NCBI RefSeq assembly: GCF_963576545.1
Contig: NC_083648.1
Coordinates: 9,349,739-9,413,738, forward strand
DNA: 64,000 nucleotides
Direction: 5' to 3'
Source of the DNA: Limanda limanda
Taxonomy: Eukaryota; Chordata; Actinopteri; Pleuronectiformes; Pleuronectidae
Shown in pieces: positions 54,291 to 64,000 of the stretch. Position numbers and translations under genes: made by a program. The notes under the pieces are model-generated. The model was not told the origin of the DNA. It saw only the letters and a list, made by a program, of their open reading frames with translations, and did not search any database. Numbering within the stretch: the stretch's first letter is position 1; every line of letters begins with the position of its first letter.

Positions 54291-57145
54291 TAACATATTA
54301 TCATCAGCACGACTCATTAGCTGTCATCAGCTTCTGCTGTCACAACTTGTCACTGTCCAACCGCGAGTAAACTTACTGACTTCACTATTTAGCTTGTTTA
54401 TTCTCGGTATAACTTGTTAAAAAACATATCTTAACCATGAAAAAGCTTTCAAAAGCTCTGTGGAATGAACAATAGATCTGTATGTTCCCAAAAAGTCCTT
54501 AGTCCATGAGGTGTAAATCTCTGAACTCGCCCCCTCGGTTGCTCAGGGATGGTCCGAGGAGTTCCCATGACAACAAATCCCAACATGAAAGAGTGACCAG
54601 AAGAATGTAGCCGAGTGCACAGGGAGGAGAAACCTGCAGAAACCAGTGAGCAACATGCTCTTTGCTCCTCACTGGTTTGCATCACTGAGCTTCACCAGAG
54701 ATGGAGGCTTGTTCACCTACAGACAAACCGTCTGTGCTGTGGAGATTTGTGTGATTTGTGTCTCACTACCTTCAAACAGGTTGCATCACACAAGCTAGTT
54801 CTTCAGTAGAGACGACTGGAAGTAAAAGTGTATATAAAATATGGTCAACATACATTATTTGACCTGACACAAAAAATTCTGTTTCATGATCATGTAAAAA
54901 GAAAGATCTTAATCACGTCACAAAAATTACATAAAAAATTACAGAACATTACGGTAGTAGCATTAAACTTAATTACTAAACAGCATATCAGATATTTTAA
55001 ACTCACACTCCCACAACTCCGAAGCACATATTTCACCTTGTACACAAATACTGTAAATACTACTCTTACAGATTGGAAGTTAGATTTAATGAATTACTAA
55101 AACTTAAGTTAATTAGTTGATTGGAAGGTGCTGAAAGGTTTCCAAAATAAAAGCTTAGCACAGTTTCAGTCTTTACTAGACTATTTTTCAAGTCAATATT
55201 CGGTGTGAGTTGATTACGTACATCACTAGTTTGAAACTGGTTAGCATTTACCGAGAACTTAACGTCACCTACAGGGGGAGAGAGAGCGAGACTGTGACCT
55301 TCTGGCTCCAGATCAGCCTGATTAACCACAGACCCAGACACCACCGTGCCACCGGTAATTCAACAGCCTGACGCCACAGCCATCTCTGTGCTCCATCTGA
55401 GGAGCCTGGAGTTAAGTCACAGACAGCGCAGGTTTTCACAGCAGATGGCCGGACGACGCTTCTGCAGACGAGCGTGCGTGGAAATGCTGGAGCAGCGAGA
55501 GTTTAATCCAACAGCCGATGAAATAATTTCAACTCAAGGTCCACCTGCGAATCACGTTAATGTGCAGTTCAAGTGTCCCAGCGAGAGGAGACGTGCGCTG
55601 AACCAGGATACGGAAACTTAAGCAGTTGAATTAAATGTAGCGGTGATGTTATACACCTTCTTTCTTCTGTACCATGCTCTATCAATCCATGCAGATACAA
55701 TCTGCTGATGAGAACTTTGTGATACAGACAAAAGCTCTAGTAACTGGACCTTTAGCCAAATGAGAAACTTTCATGGAGGCTATATGAAATACACAGAGTA
55801 CATAATGTACAGATTACATCATTAGTGCCTGAAAACTTATTAATTAATTTGACAACATGATAATCTCAAGACTGCAACTGACAATTATTTAAATTGTTTA
55901 TCAATATGTTGATTATTTTGATTATTAGTCAAATTTGAAATTAAAACATTGTTTTCAAAACTACAAACACTAGTAACTTGGTTTTGGACGGAATAACATT
56001 TTGTTTAAAAATAACTCAATACTAAAGAAATAATGATGTTAATCTTACAAGATAAATGATCTACAATAGAATCTGATCTAATCAGTCAGTGCAGTACAGG
56101 AAAGAGGAAATATAGAAACTGTTAATCGAATAAAAATCCCCATCATCATTAAAATCCTAGTTCCAGCTTCATAGTATTGAAGGTTTGATGTGGAGAAAAC
56201 ACAAGCGTTTTCTCCTATTCATCCTGGGCTTGAAGACACAGTGACGGACGTTTTTTACTGTTTTCTAACATGTATATCACAAATAGAATGATTAACCAAG
56301 GAAACCATCAGCAAATTAACTATAAATAAACAGTGAAAATAACCATTAGTTATCCTTCTTGCTCTTAACTCAATATTTATACACAAACCTATGAACACCG
56401 ACGTTTCTCTTTCACTGAATTTCAATCTAAAAAACAAACCGATTCAAAATAAAAGTAGGGGCTAAACCCGATAAGAATATGTTTTGTGCGTTGAAGGGAG
56501 CATTGGAAACTCCTGCCTGAAGCTGCTCTGCAACTTAGTTGATGCTGAGAGCAAAGGTAGTTCCAGTCCACTTGCTCCTATAGAGGGATACTTTGTCATA
56601 AATGGGAGAGATGTCAGGTTGGATTAAGGTCTAGGTGCAGAGCTTCTGTGTAAACGCCTGGTTAGTTCATGATGAGGAAGCCTCCTCCTCCTCCTCCTCC
56701 TTCTCTCTCTCACTCACTCCTCCAGTGTAATGCACATCCTGGTGGTCTCACTGTAATGTAACTGAGATGCTGTGTTCCTCAGCATCCTTCCCTTTCTTTA
56801 AAAAAAAAAATGGAGGAGATTGTTGCAAACAGTGGCAGATCTTTTTTGAATGAAACCTCCCAACGGTGTGAGGAGATCATCTACTGCAGAGGATGAAGCC
56901 TAGTATGGCGTGTGATAAAGAAAAAGAGAAAGGCTGCTGTTTGGTGTGTGTGCGTGTGTGTGTGTGTGTGCGTGTGTGTGTGTGTGCATGATAACAAAAG
57001 AAGGGCAGAGCGATGCAAACACATTTCTGTAGTAGCCATGTCTTCAATGGAGGCTGCAGCTGTGCAGGATTGCGAGATAAACGCGTGGAAACAAAGAAAG
57101 AAAGAAAAGCGAGGATGCGATTGCAGGAGCCAACAATGCACCTAC
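54291..57145. other. predicted 5' UTR intron, 5' part
   Basis: Non-coding. 55860-55990 is AT-rich and resembles a diverged fish repeat (actgcaactgacaattattt... gttgattattttgattatt). A (CTC)n run lies at 56681-56701 and a GT stretch at 56945-56989. Confidence 0.55.
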
Positions 57146-57290
57146 CTCGATGTTGTCAGGCGGACTCTGGTGTTTCCTGGAGCTGGTTGCATTCAGGTGG
57201 AGGGGGTGGAGGAGGTTGAGGGGGGGGGGGCAACAAAGTGTCAAAGGCGTACAATGTTGCAACGGTGGAGTAAAAAAAAAAAAAAAAAGA
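57146..57290 (-). other. b4galt2: candidate non-coding first exon of b4galt2 (3' splice donor side)
   Basis: On the minus strand a strong donor, CGAG|gtaggt, ends a candidate exon at 57146. It has no convincing protein-coding frame, sits next to a CpG-rich block and points towards the acceptor at 43447, so it fits a 5' UTR exon. The 5' end of the exon is not determined. It may run up to the CpG-rich block (57.3-57.6 kb). Alternatively, the C-rich tract at about 57197-57231 may be the polypyrimidine tract of an internal exon starting near 57183. Confidence 0.4.
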
Positions 57291-57620
57291 TAAAATCAGA
57301 GAAGCTAAAGGCTCAGTCCAGTTCTCCTCGTCCCCGGTGATGCTCGTCCTCGCTGCTCCTGCTCCTGCTGCTCCTGCTGTTTGGCTGGTGGAGGAAAGCG
57401 TGATGTTACGTTAGCACAGCGGCTAACATCTCCCGCAACGACGTGCTACCGCAAACCGCAGAGAGGAGAGACGCCATCCTCACGATGCCTCCGTCATCCC
57501 GCTGTGTTCGGCTGAGGATTAGGAGGAAAGCGAAGAGGAGGAAGGATGCTCCGCCAGGCAGGTCCTTTCACTCCGGCTGCCGACGGAAGCTGGGATGGGC
57601 CACACGCCCCTTCGCCTTTT
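57290..57620 (-). promoter_or_regulatory. b4galt2: CpG-rich candidate promoter of b4galt2
   Basis: This block is visibly richer in CpG and GC than the AT-rich DNA around it (for example ctcgtccccg, gcaacgacgtgct, ctgccgacggaagctg). It lies about 2.8 kb from the atp6v0b stop codon and immediately upstream of the candidate first exon. Such a CpG-rich, TATA-poor block is typical of promoters of broadly expressed vertebrate genes. No transcription start can be fixed from sequence alone, and a bidirectional or unrelated promoter is possible. Confidence 0.42.
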
Positions 57621-57779
57621 TTGTTATTTTTATATCATCAAATAGGGGGGATTTGATTACCCATTATTGATATTATCCCGTAAAAAATCACAATAATAAT
57701 AATATATTATTGACATTGCGTTTCATAACAAACCTCACAAGGCGGTGACAAAATATCGAAGTGTTTGTAAATAATTTGA

Positions 57780-57957
57780 TTTCTTCAATTTCTTCTAATA
57801 CCCTGGTCATATATCACTTAACTGTACATAATTTATGCCTGCACTCCTGTCTCTTCAATCATTCAGTATTTATCTACACTCTAACGATCACACGCCCTAT
57901 TTGCCTTACAATTGCCCTCCCCAGGGACAAATAAAGTTGTGTTGAATTGATTTTGAA
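57780..57957 (+). mobile_element. 3' end of a non-LTR retrotransposon (Rex1/CR1-like tail)
   Basis: It ends in attgccctccccagggacaa, then ataaagttgtgttgaattga. The pattern, a short hairpin-forming ctcc/ggga part, AATAAAGT and then a short A/T-rich microsatellite-like tail, is shared by 3' ends of Rex1/CR1/L2-type elements. The exact clade is uncertain and the 5' end is truncated. Confidence 0.55.
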
Positions 57958-58550
57958 TACCTCTACCTTATTTGTTAACTGTGGCTTCACAGAAAATGAT
58001 TTGGTCCCTTGTTTAAAAGTTCATCGAAGCTGATTTAAGTTTAAATCTGCACAAAAAAGGGTAAAATACAATTTTATGTCGAGCCAACCCAATTTTTCTT
58101 GTTTATCTAAAATAAATTTCAACTTTGTATATTAACTATGTTGATTAAGAACAATATCTTTGAAATTTGAAATAAGCCATATTAACTTTACATCACAAAT
58201 TAACCATCGACAAAATATGACCACTTGGTTTTCATTAAATTTATTCTAAATAACACTTTTTAAAGGTTTGTTTTAACAGTTTGTATCTTTGCTCTCCATC
58301 TTATTAATTTGACTCATTAGATTCATCATTTAATCTTTAAAATCAACATCATTGTTTGGTCTTTAAATTGGAAATGTATGTATGTACAGTACCAGTTTAA
58401 TGAAGTACTACAGATGTTGCGGTGTACTGCACCATCTAGTGGAGATAAGAAGAATAGCACGTTGACTGCATGGATGAAATGTAATGGTGAACAGTTCAAA
58501 CAACAAAGCAGAACCACGCAGAGTCGAATCAGAGATCTTGATTGGACCTT
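57958..58550. other. intergenic, AT-rich
   Basis: Sequence between the b4galt2 promoter region and the probable atp6v0b 3' end. No recognised feature. Confidence 0.55.
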
Positions 58551-58556
58551 TTTATT
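58551..58556 (-). terminator. candidate polyadenylation signal AATAAA for atp6v0b (distal)
   Basis: The minus strand reads gaaaaataaaaagg here. This is a distal alternative to the site at 59600-59605. Confidence 0.3.
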
Positions 58557-59599
58557 TTTCTCAGGGACATTTATGAAGCCAGAAGGATGATCTGTTTTTC
58601 TTATTATACACAACGTCAAAAACATGTTATTTTCTCATCACCATCACATCAACAAAGTAAACACACAGTACCAACTACAGTCACTGAACGGCAGGGGTTT
58701 GGTGAAGAGCCTGGTGGAGTTTCATCTTGGGTTTAATCACAAAACCGCCGTAAAGGAGAAAGATGATTCTGCAGCCGAGACACAACTGAGGGCTCAGGTC
58801 TACTCAGTTCCTCCGCCCCCCCATGTTAGATTCAATGTTCACTATTCACTTTCAGAGCTTCACAAGAAGGGATTTCAGACAAGTCACAATGAGCTGTGGT
58901 CTGTCATCCATGTGGAATGATGCCTAAAGAACAAAATGTGTTTCTGTACATGTCACCAACAAACATGAGACTGAATATTGCAGCATTTTGCACTCGGAGT
59001 CTGCATCCACTCTATTCTATGATGTCAGCTGGCTGCCAAAGGTTCAGGAAACTCAGGAAACATAACTTGTTTACCCAGACTAAGTTGACATAAAATAATT
59101 ACACCTGAAATCCTGTACAGCAGCCAGTTGAACATAACATCAAGAGTGTACACTTTGTTGTAATGTACCAGGAGTTTCTTACTGTCAATGTGGACTCCAC
59201 ACACACAACTCCAATTTACACACACGAAGGAATGTTAGAAAACATAAAGGAAAACAGATGTGAAGTTTACATTTGATATTAATGTCACCAGATGATTTTT
59301 GGTGGAAAATGAAGAGGAAGTTAAGGTGATAGTTTTTACCCAGAGTCTTGGACACCAGAGCACCTGAGATTGCTAAAAAATACACGTCAGTAGACTCGTG
59401 CATCTATACAGTATTAATTTCTGAAAGACTTCATGCTCTTACAACCAAGATTAAGGTAATTCTATATAAAAATAAACGATTCTCCTTTCCAGTCTAAGAA
59501 CAGACAAGGTTGACGAATCTACAGAGAAGAGAGGACATAAGTTTTGTTTGTTCTTGTGACCGACCAGGTTTTCTAAAGCCATCTTCAAGCACGGTCATC

Positions 59600-59605
59600 T
59601 TTATT
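59600..59605 (-). terminator. candidate polyadenylation signal AATAAA for atp6v0b (proximal)
   Basis: The plus strand reads TTTATT here. It is the first AATAAA on the minus strand that I find downstream of the atp6v0b stop codon. Hexamers occur by chance in AT-rich DNA. Confidence 0.35.
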
Positions 59606-60384
59606 TCCCTCTTAACATCAACTGAACTCAAAAAGTCGAGAAGACTCTGGGGAAAAACCAGAACTTGTGGCTGACATTCAAGAATGTCATGGACTTCAAA
59701 TGAAGAAAAGTTTCAGCAAGTGATGAAGTGAATGACAGGATGACATATTCAGAGCAGATCTGCTGCTGTGATCCGTCCTCTTACCTCTCTAAAATGATTT
59801 TTAATTCAAAACCGTCAGATTCTCTCTGGATACTAAAGTAAGAGACCTGGCAAATACTGGATTTGGGCCACGATGTGGAGGAAGGGCCACTCGCTTATAA
59901 GCAAAGAACAGATGCAACAACAAAAAAAAAAAATGACAGACCCAGCTACAAACACAAAGGGAAACACTCATGCTTCACAGGAAAATAGAAAAAAACAAAT
60001 CACGTATCCAGTGTACACACACGCGCACACACACACACACACACAGATATTTCCAAATACTCTAGTGTAATTCTTAACTCATCATTCATCCAAGAGTGGT
60101 CGGAAAACGTTTATGCTATGAATTTGACTCAGCAGGTAAATGACTACAGACTTTATGATGATCTTAATGTACAATCCTTCATGTAATGTCGGTTGTTGTT
60201 TGCACTAATTGACATTTTCTTGCTTCAACTTCAAAACGATGCACCAACCACTCTTGAATGAATAATGGTTAAAGAAAACAAGGCAAATAGAGACGTTTAA
60301 ATAATTTACGATGTATATACACAATAATCCATCTTTTTGTTTTCCAGCAGTTGTCATTTCATCTTCTCAGTGTGTGAACGCCCT

Positions 60385-63943
<3,559 letters not shown>

Positions 63944-64000
63944 TTAGAATCTGAATTATTAGGAAACAAAGCCAGTTTACAGCTTCTTGTATAATCAACA

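Larger units (their letters stand above)
58551..60384 (-). other. atp6v0b: probable atp6v0b 3' UTR and downstream region
   Basis: Left of the stop codon there is no further coding exon. On the minus strand AATAAA hexamers occur at 59600-59605 (about 0.78 kb past the stop) and at 58551-58556 (about 1.83 kb past it). Either could serve as polyadenylation signal, so the UTR end is uncertain. The stretch contains an (AC)n run at about 60014-60045, and I see no recognisable transposon in it. Confidence 0.45.

Noticed and set aside
55346..55621. 91-residue plus-strand frame with charged composition
   Set aside because: No known motif and no conserved context to support a gene.

Overview
The window is nuclear DNA of a ray-finned (teleost) fish. 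The evidence is sparse short coding exons with GT-AG boundaries, very large introns, long CA/GT/GA microsatellites, and diverged copies of repeat types that I recognise from teleost genomes (a tRNA-derived SINE, an L2-clade LINE relic, a hAT-like foldback element and several unnamed families). There are no bacterial-type operons, CRISPR arrays, rRNA genes or credible free-standing tRNA genes. Nearly all long open frames outside the exons listed here are chance frames in repeats or low-complexity DNA.

Two genes are present, both on the minus strand and both cut by the window edges. At the right (60385-63920) lie the last six coding exons of atp6v0b, the c'' proteolipid of the V-ATPase membrane sector. 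Its first one or two coding exons lie beyond 64000. To its left lies b4galt2 (beta-1,4-galactosyltransferase 2, a Golgi type II membrane enzyme). It has a probable non-coding first exon and CpG-rich promoter near 57.1-57.6 kb, a first coding exon at 42508-42856, and two further exons at 3976-4094 and 1481-1597. The exons for the catalytic core lie beyond position 1. The order atp6v0b then b4galt2, in the same orientation, matches the human 1p34.1 arrangement, so this is a conserved syntenic block.

Layout from left to right: 1-1480 b4galt2 intron; 1481-4094 two b4galt2 exons around a 2.4-kb intron; 4095-42507 a 38.4-kb intron holding most of the microsatellites, a SINE, a 0.83-kb hAT-like foldback element and diverged dispersed repeats; 42508-43447 first coding exon plus predicted 5' UTR; 43448-57145 a predicted 13.7-kb 5' UTR intron with an L2 LINE relic and more repeats; 57146-57620 promoter and leader region; 57780-57957 a LINE 3' end; 58.5-60.38 kb the atp6v0b 3' UTR and downstream region; 60385-63920 atp6v0b exons.

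The two genes act in the same endomembrane system: the V-ATPase acidifies Golgi, endosomes and lysosomes, and the galactosyltransferase works in the Golgi. I see no sequence evidence that they are co-regulated. I found no new multi-gene system. The observations most worth checking are the split of an exon that is single in mammalian B4GALT1, the intact hAT-like foldback element, and the uORF-bearing b4galt2 leader.
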